64,000 bases of DNA, from positions 14,375 to 78,374 of the forward strand of contig DATJEU010000099.1 of NCBI GenBank assembly GCA_035496255.1. Reading direction: 5' to 3'. The position numbers and the translations under genes are program-made. Origin of the DNA: Gp6-AA40 sp035496255 (GTDB taxonomy: Bacteria; Acidobacteriota; Vicinamibacteria; Vicinamibacterales; UBA2999). Below are positions 1-11,676 of the stretch, piece by piece (within the stretch, counting starts at the first letter, position 1; every line of letters starts with the position of its first letter). Under the pieces are notes generated by a model, which was not told the DNA's origin, searched no databases, and was given only the letters and a program-made list of their open reading frames with translations.

Positions 1-153
1 GAAGTCGAAGTGGTCGTGCCCGAGAACCTGGCCGAAGACGCAATCAAGGCCATTATCGGCGCGGCGCGAACCGGTGAGATCGGCGACGGCCGCGTGTTCG
101 TGATGCCGGTGAGCGAGACCTATCGCATCCGCACCGGCGAGATGGAGCTGTAA
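1..153 (+). CDS. glnB: Nitrogen regulatory protein P-II, C-terminal part
   Basis: The first 50 codons are open from the window edge and end with TAA at 151-153. The translation runs from EVEVVVPENLAED through AARTGEIGDGRVFVMPV to YRIRTGEMEL. This is the characteristic C-terminal half of PII signal proteins: the GxIGDGkIFv strand after the T-loop, then the RTGE tail that helps bind ATP/ADP. PII proteins are cytoplasmic trimers that report nitrogen, energy and 2-oxoglutarate status to targets such as glutamine synthetase adenylyltransferase and ammonium channels. The T-loop with its modification site lies upstream of the window, so GlnB and GlnK cannot be separated here, and no amtB or glnA neighbour is visible. 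Confidence 0.9.
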   Translation, partial: EVEVVVPENLAEDAIKAIIGAARTGEIGDGRVFVMPVSETYRIRTGEMEL

Positions 154-535
154 GCAGCCGCTCCTACGGCTCCAGTAGTTCCTGCTCGCGCCCCGAGGCT
201 GCGTGCTTTGGCCGGCGTGAGCAGGTGGCGGCCCTGTGTGCCGTCGTCGCTGCACCTCCGTCTCGCACCCTCGTTTCGCACCCTCGTTTCGCACCTCCGT
301 CTCGCACCTCCGGTTGATTCCTACGAAAGTGCTTCCGAACAACTGGAACGGACACTTTCGTCCTCGCCTCGGTCGCGCCGGACGAGAACGAAGACGATGA
401 GGGCGCGCGTGAGGCCGCCACTCTTTCGTCTGATCAATCGATCGCGCGGCTCGCGTGATTGTGCTGAATGTCGAGGAAACCGCACGATTCCCGCGCCGGC
501 CGCGGTGGCACGTGCGTTGAAGTGTCCACGGCATC
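154..535. other. Intergenic gap with tandem repeat, no gene supported
   Basis: No convincing gene lies in this 382-base stretch. The only clear structure is a 13-bp tandem repeat at 251-314, listed separately. Open frames crossing the region are arginine-rich on both strands, as expected from non-coding high-GC DNA. Confidence 0.6.
251..314. repeat. 13-bp tandem repeat, about five copies
   Basis: Units at 251-262 (12 bp, slightly degenerate), 263-275, 276-288, 289-301 and 302-314 follow TCGCACCCTCGTT or TCGCACCTCCGTC. Copies two and three are identical. A 13-bp period is not a codon multiple and the repeat lies between genes, so it looks like a non-coding short tandem repeat. Confidence 0.75.
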
Positions 536-850
536 GTGTCGATCTCGCGCATCTGCGCTGCGTTCCTCGTGGTCCTGATCGCGCTGCCGTTCACGGCGCC
601 GTTCTCGACGTGCGATCTCGCCACGATGCTCGCTGCGCCCGCGCCGCACGCCGACACGCCGTCGCTCGTCTCCGTGAAGTCCGACGACACCGCGCTCTCG
701 CCGGTGGTGACGATGGAGAGCGACAACCACGTCTGCGTCCTGGCGACGCCGTATGCGATGGCGGCCCCCGCGGCGGTCATCGACGCGGTCGCCTGCACCG
801 CGCCGGTGCATGACGTGGTGCGCACGGCTCCGCTCCCGCTCCGCCTGTAA
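536..850 (+). CDS. Small exported hypothetical protein
   Basis: This is a 104-residue frame with a GTG start. It begins with MSISRICAAFLVVLIALP, a plausible signal peptide with a basic start, a hydrophobic core and small residues near 22-24. The mature part is Ala/Val/Thr-rich with three scattered cysteines (about 26, 67 and 87). No family is recognised. The composition differs from the arginine-rich shadow frames around it, which supports real coding, but there is no strong ribosome binding site and no operon partner, so it may be spurious. If real, it acts outside the cytoplasm. Confidence 0.4.
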   Translation: MSISRICAAFLVVLIALPFTAPFSTCDLATMLAAPAPHADTPSLVSVKSDDTALSPVVTMESDNHVCVLATPYAMAAPAAVIDAVACTAPVHDVVRTAPLPLRL

Positions 851-1299
851 TACCCCGCTCGTACACCCGCGTCACTCAAGGCCGTTGTGTGCCTGGCCCA
901 GGCATGCGTGTGCCGACTGCTTGCTCCAATGTGCCGATTGCCCCAAGGAGACTGGAATGGTTGTATCCGCATTGTGTCGACGACTGAAGACCTCACTTGC
1001 CGATCCGGGTGGTGGCACCAATAAAGTCACCCATCTAACTAGCGCCGCACCACAATTCCATCTGACAGCCCGGAGGATCTCCAGTCGCCGGGTCGAGCGA
1101 TGGAACGGGGGAGGGCCAGTCGAGCAAGCGGGCTCCCCGCCTTCTTCAACATTAGCGACGAGACCATCAAGGCCGCCGGTTGCCGCGAAAGATCGCGACA
1201 ACCATTGCCCAGCCATGAAGAATGAGTGGAGTGCCAGTGCCGGCGCTCGCGTCCCGCTGAGATGGTCCACGGAACTTCGCGTACGATGCGCGAGTTGCC
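851..1299. other. Intergenic gap without a supported gene
   Basis: This 449-base stretch contains overlapping open frames on both strands with no recognisable domain. The base composition is lower in GC than the neighbours around 1010-1065 (for example a run reading GTGGCACCAATAAAGTCACCC). The promoter of the downstream antiporter should be here, but no confident -35/-10 pair could be picked. It may be a decayed gene remnant. Confidence 0.5.
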
Positions 1300-2982
1300 A
1301 TGGAACTCATCGCCGACCTCACCCTGGTCGTCATTGCCGCCGTCGTCGGCGGGTTTGCGGCGCAGCGGCTGCGCCAGCCGCCGTTGGTCGGCTATCTGCT
1401 CGCGGGCGTGGCGATCGGTCCGTTCACCGGAGGCCTGACGGTCGATAATCCGCACGAACTCGAGCGGCTGGCGGAGATCGGCGTCGCACTGCTGCTGTTC
1501 TCACTCGGCCTCGAGGTCTCCTTCCGCGATCTCGTTCCCGTTCGCCGCGTCGCGATCGCAGGCACCCTGATTCAGATCGTGGTAACGGCGCTGGTGGGAT
1601 TCGGCGTCGCCGCGGGCCTGGGTTGGCCGCGCGAGCCGGCGATGTGGTTCGGTGCCGCAGTCTCGTTGTCGAGCACGATGGTCGTGCTGAAGACGCTCCA
1701 GGCACAGGGCCGGCTCGGAACGCTGTCGAGCCGGGTGATGCTCGGGATTCTCGTCGCGCAGGATCTCGCGGTCGTGCCGATGATGATTCTGCTGCCTGAG
1801 CTCGGAGGTGGCAGCATCAATCCCGTAGCCATTTTGCTGGCCAGCGGGCGAGCGGCACTGCTCATCGCGGCCATCGTGTTCGTGGCAACGCGGCTGGTCC
1901 CGCCGGTGCTCGGCATCGTTGCGCGTGGCAACTCACGAGAGTTGTTTCTCCTGACGACGACGGCCGTGGCGCTCGGTGTCGGGTTCGCGGCCTGGCGCTT
2001 CGGCTTGTCGATGGCGCTCGGCGCGTTCATCGCCGGACTCGTGGTCAACGAGTCGGCATACGCGCATCAGGCGCTCAGCGACGTCATTCCGCTCCGGGAC
2101 CTGTTCGGCATGCTGTTCTTCGTGTCGGCCGGGATGCTGCTCGATCCGGGTGTGGTCTGGGAGCAACTCGGCGCGATCGGCATCAGCGTCGCCGCCGTCG
2201 CTGCAGCCAAGGCGCTCATCGTCGGCGGTGTGGTCCGTGCGTTCGGCTATCGACGAATCGTACCGGTTGCGACCGCGCTGACCTTGTTCCAGGCAGGGGA
2301 GTTCGGGTTCGTTCTCGCCGGGACGGGCCGTACGATCGGGGCACTGAACGACAGCCAGTACACGGTGCTGGTGAATACCGCGATCGCGACCATGGCGCTC
2401 ACACCGGTTGTCTCCGGGGCTGCCCCCTGGCTGTATCGGAGGTTGAGAAGGCGTCATGCCGCCGAGGCACCGCTGACCATCAACCTGCCCGCGTTGTTGT
2501 CCGATCACCTGGTCATCGCCGGTGCAGGCCGCGTCGGACGGACGGTTGCCGGAGGACTGGCGTCGGTCGACGTGCCGTTCGTCGTCATCGAGTTCGACGC
2601 GCGGCGGTTCGAACATGCGCGCGAAGCGGGGTTCCCCGCAATCTTCGGAGATGCCGGGCAGATGACGATCCTGCGCGCCGCCGCGGTCGAACGCGCACGC
2701 GCCATCATCGTCACCGTTCCTTCATTCGACGACGTGCGGAATATCGTCAGTGCGGCGCGAATGGTCAGACCGGATATCGCGATCGCCGCGCGCGCGCCGG
2801 ATCCGGAAGGGATGGCGTCCCTGCGCGAATTCGGGATCGACGACGTGACGTCGCCGGAGATCGAAGGCGCGATCGAGATGACGCGGCTGGCGCTGCTGCG
2901 ATCGGGTGCCCCGACCGAGCGTGTGATGCAGGCGGCGGAGTACATCCGCCGCCGGCCGTATCAATCGCGCAAAGAAGAGTAG
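1300..2982 (+). CDS. Kef-type monovalent cation:proton antiporter with RCK/TrkA-N domain
   Basis: The predicted product is a 560-residue CPA2-family antiporter of the inner membrane. Residues 1-390 form about 12-13 hydrophobic helices with family-typical stretches such as LLFSLGLEVS, SLSSTMVVLKTL, LVAQDLAVVP and LFQAGEFGFVL. A cytoplasmic Rossmann domain follows: the nucleotide-binding GAGRVGR motif lies near residue 408 and an acidic residue ends the second strand (VVIEFD). The architecture matches KefB/KefC/YbaL, which exchange K+ or Na+ for protons under NAD(H) or glutathione-adduct control. The ion cannot be read from sequence. The ATG at 1300 fits the first helix. The gene is convergent with the permease gene, with a gap of only 5 bases. 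Confidence 0.9.
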   Translation: MELIADLTLVVIAAVVGGFAAQRLRQPPLVGYLLAGVAIGPFTGGLTVDNPHELERLAEIGVALLLFSLGLEVSFRDLVPVRRVAIAGTLIQIVVTALVGFGVAAGLGWPREPAMWFGAAVSLSSTMVVLKTLQAQGRLGTLSSRVMLGILVAQDLAVVPMMILLPELGGGSINPVAILLASGRAALLIAAIVFVATRLVPPVLGIVARGNSRELFLLTTTAVALGVGFAAWRFGLSMALGAFIAGLVVNESAYAHQALSDVIPLRDLFGMLFFVSAGMLLDPGVVWEQLGAIGISVAAVAAAKALIVGGVVRAFGYRRIVPVATALTLFQAGEFGFVLAGTGRTIGALNDSQYTVLVNTAIATMALTPVVSGAAPWLYRRLRRRHAAEAPLTINLPALLSDHLVIAGAGRVGRTVAGGLASVDVPFVVIEFDARRFEHAREAGFPAIFGDAGQMTILRAAAVERARAIIVTVPSFDDVRNIVSAARMVRPDIAIAARAPDPEGMASLREFGIDDVTSPEIEGAIEMTRLALLRSGAPTERVMQAAEYIRRRPYQSRKEE

Positions 2983-2987
2983 CCCTT

Positions 2988-4257
2988 CTATTCGTAACGG
3001 AGTGCTTCGATCGGATCGAGTCCGGCGGCGCGATAGGCCGGCACCATGCCGAAGAAGATGCCGACGGTCGCGGAGAAGCCGATTCCGATCGCGAACGACC
3101 ACCACGGCAGGGAGATGGGGAAGCCGGACACAAAGTGGATGGCGATGCCGATGCCGCTGCCCAGCAGGATGCCGAGCACGCCGCCCACCGACGTCAGCAC
3201 CATCGCCTCGGCGAGGAACTGAAACAGCACCTCCTGCCGTCGGGCACCGAGCGCCTTGCGCACGCCGATTTCACGCGTCCGCTCGGTCACGGAAATCATC
3301 ATGATGGCCATGACGCCGATGCCGCCGACCATCAAGGCGATCGAGGAGATTACGACCAGCACCAGGAAGACGCCGCTGCTGATCCGATCCCAGATCTTCA
3401 GGATGGCATCCTGCGTCGCGAGGTCGAAGTCGTCTTCCTCGTCCAGCTTGAGGCCGTGGCGAATCCGCATGATTTCTTCGACCTCGTTCAGCGCCTGATC
3501 GCGTGGGACATCCTTCCGCGGAACGACGACGACCGTCGCACTCTGGCCCCCGGGGAAGCCGCGGCGGGTGTTGGCGATGCCGCCGTAGATGACCTGATGG
3601 GTCGTCTGCGGAATGACGACGAAGTCGTCCTGATCGCCGATCACGGACGGGCGCTTCTTCAGCACGCCGACGACCGTGAATTCGATGGCGCCGACGCGGA
3701 CCTTCTTGCCGATTGGATCGAGGCCCATTTTCTGGAACAGCGCTTCGTACGGATTGTTCCCGAGGACAACGACGCGACGGCGGTGCTCGACCTCTGCCGC
3801 GGTGAAGAAGCGGCCGTAGGCGACCGGCACGAAATTGACATCGCCGAACTTCTCGGTGGCCCCGATGACGGCGAGCTGGCGCGTTTTCTCGCTGCGGTAG
3901 AAGACGCGTTCACTGGTCTCACCGTTGCCGCCAAGCCAGACGTCCACGCTCTCGACCGACGGCGCCAGCTTCTCGATCGCCTTGGCATCGGCGACGGTGA
4001 TGTTCGGCCGGCGAAGCAGCACGTTGATGTCGGCGCCCGACGAGAGGCTGACGCCGCTGATCTTGGCCACGAAGATCGTGCTCGGTCCGAGCGAACGAAT
4101 CATGTCCCGGAGCGAGGAATCGAAGCCGCGGATGAGTGAGGTCATCCCGACGATCGACGTGATGCCGATCACCACGCCGAGCACGGTCAGGCCCGACCGC
4201 ATCTTGTTGCCGCGCAGGGTGTCGAGCGCCATGCGCCAGACTTCGCCGATGAGTCCT

Positions 4258-4265
<8 letters not shown>
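2988..4265 (-). CDS. MacB/FtsX-like ABC transporter permease (second of pair)
   Basis: This encodes about 425 residues. An N-terminal helix (LRGNKMRSGLTVLGVVIGI) is followed by a large periplasmic MacB-PCD domain and three C-terminal helices with the FtsX-fold signature TERTREIGVRKALGA. The protein ends GLDPIEALRYE, the usual MacB ending. The frame is open further upstream, but a GTG at 4265 overlaps the stop of the upstream permease by 8 bases and begins at the expected N-terminus, so I chose it. The gene belongs to the minus-strand operon with a second permease and a MacA-like adaptor. These systems transmit ATPase movements to the periplasm to expel substrates or lipoproteins. No ATPase is encoded alongside, so its partner must come from elsewhere. 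Confidence 0.9.
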
Positions 4266-5487
<1,222 letters not shown>

Positions 5488-5496
5488 CGAGTCGCG

Positions 5497-6906
5497 CTAG
5501 CTTGATGTCGTCTGTCTGCTGCCGGCCGTCGTCGACCGGTTCTGATCGTTCAATTTGATCGGCTCACCGTCGGCCAGCGCCCTGACGTTGGCGAACGGAC
5601 CGGTAATCACCTGATCGCCCGATGTCACGCCGGAAATGACCTCGCAGTATTTCTCGCCGGCGATGCCGACCTTCACCGGCGTGAACACCGCGCGGCCGTC
5701 GCGGATGACGAACACGCCTTCCGTTTCCTTCCGCGTGTGTCCCGGAGGCGGTTCGGTCGACGCCGATACGGTCGGCTCGACGTTGCGTCCCTTCTTGGGC
5801 GGGGCCTCGTGCACCAGGTCGCCCTTTTCGTTGAACAGCATCTCGCGAACGGTCAGCGCCTGAATCGGAACCGCGACGACGTGGTTCTTCGTTGCGGTCG
5901 TGATCTCCGCCGTGCACGTGAAGCCGGGACGCACGTCGGGCACCTGCTCGTCGAGCGTGACCTTGACCTTGAAGGTGGTTGCCTGTCGCTGGCCGGTCTG
6001 AGCGGTGTTGGTCTGCTGAATCGGGCTGTTGCCAATTTCCGTGACGTGTCCCTTGAACGTGCGGTCGGGCACCGCATCGATCATCACCTTCGCCTGCTGA
6101 CCAAGGCTGACCTCCGGAATATCGGTTTCGTCGACTTCGACTTCCGCATCGAGGACGGACATGTCAGCAATTGTCAGCAGCACCGTTCCGGCGTTGTTCA
6201 TCGTGCCCATCACCGCCGTTTCGCCCTGCTCGATGTTGCGCCGGGTGACCAGACCGTCGATCGGTGACGTCATGATCACCTGCGTCAGGGTGTACCGGGT
6301 CGTGGCCAGGCCGGCCTGCTCCTGCTTGATCTGTTCCTCGCTCGTCTGGATGGCCTGCTGTTTCGACTTGACGTCGGCCTCGCGCGCCTTGAGGTCCGTC
6401 TGGCGCACCTTGACCTCGTTCTCGGCCTGTTCGAGATCCTGTTTGGTCGTCAAGCCGTCCTTCCACAGGTCCTGCTGGCGTTTCAGCGTCTGCTGGGCGA
6501 GATCGAGCTGTGCCTGCGCCTGTTCGACGTTCGTGCGGGCCTGCTCGACGCTGGTCCGCGACTGCAGCAGTGACGATTGCGCCGCGGCGACGCTCGCTTC
6601 GCCGCGCTGCAACTGGCCCTGGAGGGAGCGCGGGTCGATTTCGAGCAGGAACTGGCCGCTCTTGACGCGCTCGCCTTCGTCGACGGCCAGACGCGTCACC
6701 CGGCCGGTCGTGTTCGCCGAGATGTTGACCTGCGTCTTCGGCTGGATCTTGCCCGACGCCGATACGATCGACTCGAGGTCGCGATTGCGCAGTGCTTCGG
6801 CGTTCACTGCCGTCCCGGTCTGGCGCTTGAAATAGAAGTTCGCGCCGACGACCGCTGCGCCGATGATGATGACCCCCAGGATGATGAGAGCTTTCTTCCG
6901 AGTCAT
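5497..6906 (-). CDS. MacA/HlyD-family periplasmic adaptor protein
   Basis: This encodes 469 residues. An N-terminal membrane anchor at about 5-27 (ALIILGVIIIGAAVVGANFY) is followed by a first lipoyl half (residues about 45-80, ISANTTGRVTRLAVDEGERV). A long alpha-hairpin spans about 85-205 and is rich in Q, E and A (for example SVEQARTNVEQAQAQLDLA). The second lipoyl half and beta-barrel are around 210-340, and the membrane-proximal domain is at the C-terminus. Adaptors of this kind bridge an inner-membrane permease to a TolC-like outer-membrane channel. No TolC gene is present in the window. The C-terminal quarter carries a low-complexity linker. The gene sits between the Yip1-like genes and two permeases in one minus-strand operon. 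Confidence 0.9.
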   Translation of the reverse strand: MTRKKALIILGVIIIGAAVVGANFYFKRQTGTAVNAEALRNRDLESIVSASGKIQPKTQVNISANTTGRVTRLAVDEGERVKSGQFLLEIDPRSLQGQLQRGEASVAAAQSSLLQSRTSVEQARTNVEQAQAQLDLAQQTLKRQQDLWKDGLTTKQDLEQAENEVKVRQTDLKAREADVKSKQQAIQTSEEQIKQEQAGLATTRYTLTQVIMTSPIDGLVTRRNIEQGETAVMGTMNNAGTVLLTIADMSVLDAEVEVDETDIPEVSLGQQAKVMIDAVPDRTFKGHVTEIGNSPIQQTNTAQTGQRQATTFKVKVTLDEQVPDVRPGFTCTAEITTATKNHVVAVPIQALTVREMLFNEKGDLVHEAPPKKGRNVEPTVSASTEPPPGHTRKETEGVFVIRDGRAVFTPVKVGIAGEKYCEVISGVTSGDQVITGPFANVRALADGEPIKLNDQNRSTTAGSRQTTSS

Positions 6907-6913
6907 ATACTCC

Positions 6914-7639
6914 TCAGAACGCGCGGACCGCCGCGATGATTACCGCAATCACCGCGTAGATGCCCAGCAGCAGCGACGCTACCGGTCCGGTCCTTCGCTT
7001 GTAGAGAACGGCCACGCCGATGGCCATGTTGAACAGCCACCAGAAGTAGAACAAATCGAGTGCGCTCAGGAGATAGGTGAAGAACCCCTGCTCCGGCAGC
7101 ATCGGGAAGAAGACGGACAGTCTGGTCGGACTCGTCATCTCGCCCTGGAAATACATGATGGGAAAGCTGAACGCCTGCGCCAGGGCGCTGATGATCATCG
7201 AGTGCGCGACGACGGCGAACACCTGTTTATAGCTGGCGCCGCCGCCCAGCACTGCCGTGAAGACCGCCAGCAACAGCCCGGCGACCATCGCGGCCAGCAG
7301 GGGCATGAAGATCGCGACCGAGACCGTTTGACGGATCGCAGCTGTGGGCGCCTGCGCCTCGATCGTCTGTACCATCTGATCGGTCACCGTGACGCCGACG
7401 GCTTTCATCGTGTTCAACGCCTGAGTGACGTACGCGTCCTTGCCCACCTGGGTCGAAAAGAATATTCCCTGGATGCCCGCGATCAGCACGGCTGCCACGA
7501 CCATTGCACCGAGCGCGCGCGGCCGGTTCGCGACCGCGGTGTAGGCGTCGCGCGGCGAGAAGATCACGCCAATCAGGCGTGTCACCAGGCCGGCGCTCGG
7601 GGCCTGGTGTTCTTCAGCCGAAGTTGTGACGTCCGTCAT
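6914..7639 (-). CDS. Yip1-domain integral membrane protein (second)
   Basis: This encodes about 241 residues with a hydrophilic N-terminus (MTDVTTSAEEHQAPS), the Yip1-typical start LVTRLIGVIFSPRDAY, and five predicted membrane helices. YIP1-domain proteins are multi-pass membrane proteins of unclear bacterial function that often accompany efflux or membrane-stress genes. The ATG at 7639 is preceded by GGAG, spaced 6 bases away, and lies 8 bases after the stop of the paralogue upstream, so the longer open frame was rejected. The adaptor gene follows after only 7 bases. That tight spacing suggests a functional link to the adaptor/permease complex, perhaps in its membrane assembly, but this is inference. 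Confidence 0.75.
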   Translation of the reverse strand: MTDVTTSAEEHQAPSAGLVTRLIGVIFSPRDAYTAVANRPRALGAMVVAAVLIAGIQGIFFSTQVGKDAYVTQALNTMKAVGVTVTDQMVQTIEAQAPTAAIRQTVSVAIFMPLLAAMVAGLLLAVFTAVLGGGASYKQVFAVVAHSMIISALAQAFSFPIMYFQGEMTSPTRLSVFFPMLPEQGFFTYLLSALDLFYFWWLFNMAIGVAVLYKRRTGPVASLLLGIYAVIAVIIAAVRAF

Positions 7640-7647
7640 CAAATCTC

Positions 7648-8454
7648 CTACGCGCTGCCGCCCGAGAGCGCCATGGCGATCGCCAGCAGCACGGCGAGCG
7701 CCGCATAAATCGCGACGAACACGCCGGCCGTCCGGCCGGCGCGCACGCCGAAGAGCGCTGCCGTACCAATCGCGAGCACGACCAGCCACCAGACGACGAA
7801 CAGGTCGATCGCGCCGAGAAATCTCGCGACCGGAGACGCCTCGTCCAGCGTCGAGAACCACAAGCCGAGCGATGCGCCGGTCGAGACGCTCTCCCGCGCG
7901 TACGTGACCGGCGCCGCGATGACCTGCCGAAGGGCGAGGATCACGCCGGCGTGCGCCGTGACTGCCAGTGCCTGCCGGAACCCCACCGCCTGCTGCGGCA
8001 CGACGGTCGCTGGAGCGGCGCCGACGGGTGCAACCCCATTCTTAGACCGGCCAGCGCGGAAGAAGATGGGCAGCAGGGCCGCGATGACCACCGAAAGCAG
8101 GGGCCCGCTGATCAGGGCGCTGACGCTGGCGTATTCGACTCCGTTGGCACGACTCAGTTCCTCCAGCCGCGCATACGCCGCATCGTCCACATGCCTGCCG
8201 AACGCGGTCGCGGTGCGTTCCCACTGGTCGACCTGGGCCTGTCGGCCGACCTGCGTCTCCATCAGCGCGGCGCCAGCCGCCACGCTGATCAGCGCGCTGA
8301 ACAGCAGCGCGCCAGCCCATGACGGAGCAGCGACGACCTGGCGGAACGTAGCCGCCGGCCGCCGGATGACTCCCACGATGCGCTGTCCGAGGGGCTGATC
8401 AATAGGTGTGGGACCATCGCCGGTAGCCGCACCGGCGAGGAAGGGTCTCGTCAC
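7648..8454 (-). CDS. Yip1-like integral membrane protein (first)
   Basis: This 268-residue protein has the same plan as its downstream neighbour. Near residue 25 is IVGVIRRPAATFRQVVAAPSW, the Yip1-like entry motif, followed by about five helices and the characteristic last helix pair (LFVVWWLVVLAIGTAALF, then VFVAIYAALAVLLAIAMAL). It is the first gene of the minus-strand operon, so the operon promoter should lie in 8455-8629, shared with the divergent small gene. The function is unknown. A duplication with the adjacent gene is likely because the C-terminal WW-L motif and spacing recur in both. Confidence 0.7.
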   Translation of the reverse strand: MTRPFLAGAATGDGPTPIDQPLGQRIVGVIRRPAATFRQVVAAPSWAGALLFSALISVAAGAALMETQVGRQAQVDQWERTATAFGRHVDDAAYARLEELSRANGVEYASVSALISGPLLSVVIAALLPIFFRAGRSKNGVAPVGAAPATVVPQQAVGFRQALAVTAHAGVILALRQVIAAPVTYARESVSTGASLGLWFSTLDEASPVARFLGAIDLFVVWWLVVLAIGTAALFGVRAGRTAGVFVAIYAALAVLLAIAMALSGGSA

Positions 8455-8629
8455 ACAAGCTCCTGATACGGTTGCTCTTGCGTTCGGTTCCGTGCCCGGC
8501 CCGCTGTCAGAATTTCAGAGCCGGATCGGAAGACATAGATTGTCGACGGGTCCCTCAAGGCTACCACTTGAATTAGGGACGGAATCAATATTGCAGCCCG
8601 CAGGCAAGCGGAGCATTCCCTCCGGGCAT

Positions 8630-8890
8630 ATGCGCCTTCGTATTACTCGACAGCTTGACGGCAGTATTGACGGCATACGACTCGATGCGTTCATCCCGGG
8701 TCAAGTCTATGAACTCGGGACGTCCGTGGGCTCGTACTTACTTTCAATGGAAGCTGCCGAACCGGCGCGTGACGACGAACCCGCATCATTTCTGACGTTT
8801 GAACAACAGTTGTCCCGGATTGGCCTGGGTCCGCGGGTGCTCGCCAGTGTGAATGACCGGGAAGGAAGGCGCAAAAAGCCGCGCAACTGA
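8630..8890 (+). CDS. Conserved small hypothetical protein
   Basis: The frame is open further upstream, but the protein that looks conserved begins at the ATG at 8630: MRLRITRQLDGSIDGIRLDAF, then GQVYELGTSVGSYLLSMEAAEP. I recall similar 80-100 residue proteins in Acidobacteriota and Proteobacteria, with a short strand-rich domain of this pattern and a charged tail. No function is established. The tail (DREGRRKKPRN) is basic. The gene is divergent from the Yip1 operon and lies 19 bases before the outer-membrane protein gene, so it may head the pilus transcript. No clear ribosome binding site was seen. The family assignment is from memory only. Confidence 0.6.
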   Translation: MRLRITRQLDGSIDGIRLDAFIPGQVYELGTSVGSYLLSMEAAEPARDDEPASFLTFEQQLSRIGLGPRVLASVNDREGRRKKPRN

Positions 8891-8909
8891 CTTATAGCAC
8901 CATAGGCGG

Positions 8910-9923
8910 ATGCGTATGTCCGCACTGCCATTCCTCTTCCTCTCCTCGATCGTCTTCGCTCAACCAGCCAACGCCCAGAACCTCGAAACCACCGGAAGCC
9001 GGGCTCTCGGTATGGGCGGCGCTTTCGTGGCGGTGGCCTCCGACAGCAGTGCCGTCTGGTGGAATCCGGCCGGGATTGCGGCCGGACCGTTTCTCGACAT
9101 GTCGCTCTCCCGGGCAGTAACCGATGTCCGCGATCAGATTCCTGGCCAACGAGAACGGGTGACGGCGTTCACGATCGCGGCACCGATGCTCGGCGTCGGC
9201 TACCAACGTGTCCGTCTCAGTGACATTGCGTCTGCTGGCTCTACAGGGGCCGCCGACGCGGGCCGAGAAGATAGTCGGACGGGACTACGTGTCCGAAGCC
9301 TGCCCGTGAACGAACTGGGCGTCGCGCTGGTGCACTCGGTGGCCTCGGGCATCCATGTTGGAGCCACGTTCAAGTATCTGCGCGGAAACGTGTTAACGGC
9401 GGCTGGGGATCCTGCGGCCTCGCGAAACGAGCTGATCGACGCGGCGGAAGCGCTCGAGGGCGGCACGGTCGATCAGCGGTTCGACGTGGACGTCGGCGCG
9501 ATCGTGGCGAGCGGCGCGGTTCGCGTCGGAATGGTGGCGCGGCACCTCGCTGAACCGTCGTTCGGCGACACGCCGGATACCAAGGTGATTTTGCCGCGCC
9601 AGGTGCGCGCGGGTGTCGCCTTCGACGGCGACGCGATCGGCAGCCTGCCGCTGGTCCTGTCGCTGGACGCCGACCTGAAGCGGTACTCGACGATGTCCGG
9701 TGATCGGCGGGTAATCGCGGTGGGCGCGGAGCAGTGGGTAGCGAAGAAGCGGCTGGCGATTCGCGCCGGCGCGCGCGTCAACACGACCGGCGCGGAAGAA
9801 CGAGCCGTGACGGTGGGTGGCAGCGCGATGGTGCGCTCTGGACTGTTCATCGATGCTCACGCGGTGGTGGGTGGTCGCACCGACGAGCGTGGGTGGGGCA
9901 CGGCAGTACGTTTTTCGTTTTGA
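8910..9923 (+). CDS. Predicted outer-membrane beta-barrel protein (PorV/FadL-like)
   Basis: This encodes 337 residues with a signal peptide (MRMSALPFLFLSSIVFAQPANA). The start of the mature protein, ETTGSRALGMGGAFVAVASDSSAVWWNPAG, is typical of FadL/OmpP1, PorV and TraF-like barrels (GxRaxgMGGAfvAvadDaxA...NPAG). Amphipathic strands run to the terminal aromatic residue (AVRFSF), a barrel-assembly signal. Family members transport hydrophobic molecules or serve as accessory barrels. It ends 13 bases before pilB, so it is probably co-expressed with the pilus motor genes, but no direct role in pilus function is known. FadL-type transport versus a structural role cannot be settled from the sequence. 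Confidence 0.75.
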   Translation: MRMSALPFLFLSSIVFAQPANAQNLETTGSRALGMGGAFVAVASDSSAVWWNPAGIAAGPFLDMSLSRAVTDVRDQIPGQRERVTAFTIAAPMLGVGYQRVRLSDIASAGSTGAADAGREDSRTGLRVRSLPVNELGVALVHSVASGIHVGATFKYLRGNVLTAAGDPAASRNELIDAAEALEGGTVDQRFDVDVGAIVASGAVRVGMVARHLAEPSFGDTPDTKVILPRQVRAGVAFDGDAIGSLPLVLSLDADLKRYSTMSGDRRVIAVGAEQWVAKKRLAIRAGARVNTTGAEERAVTVGGSAMVRSGLFIDAHAVVGGRTDERGWGTAVRFSF

Positions 9924-9936
9924 TTCCTGATCGACG

Positions 9937-11675
<1,739 letters not shown>

Positions 11676-11676
<1 letters not shown>

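Noticed and set aside
872..1270. 132-residue minus-strand frame in the gap before the antiporter
   Set aside because: No domain, no signal peptide, atypical composition and overlapping frames on both strands. Left as gap with unknown content.
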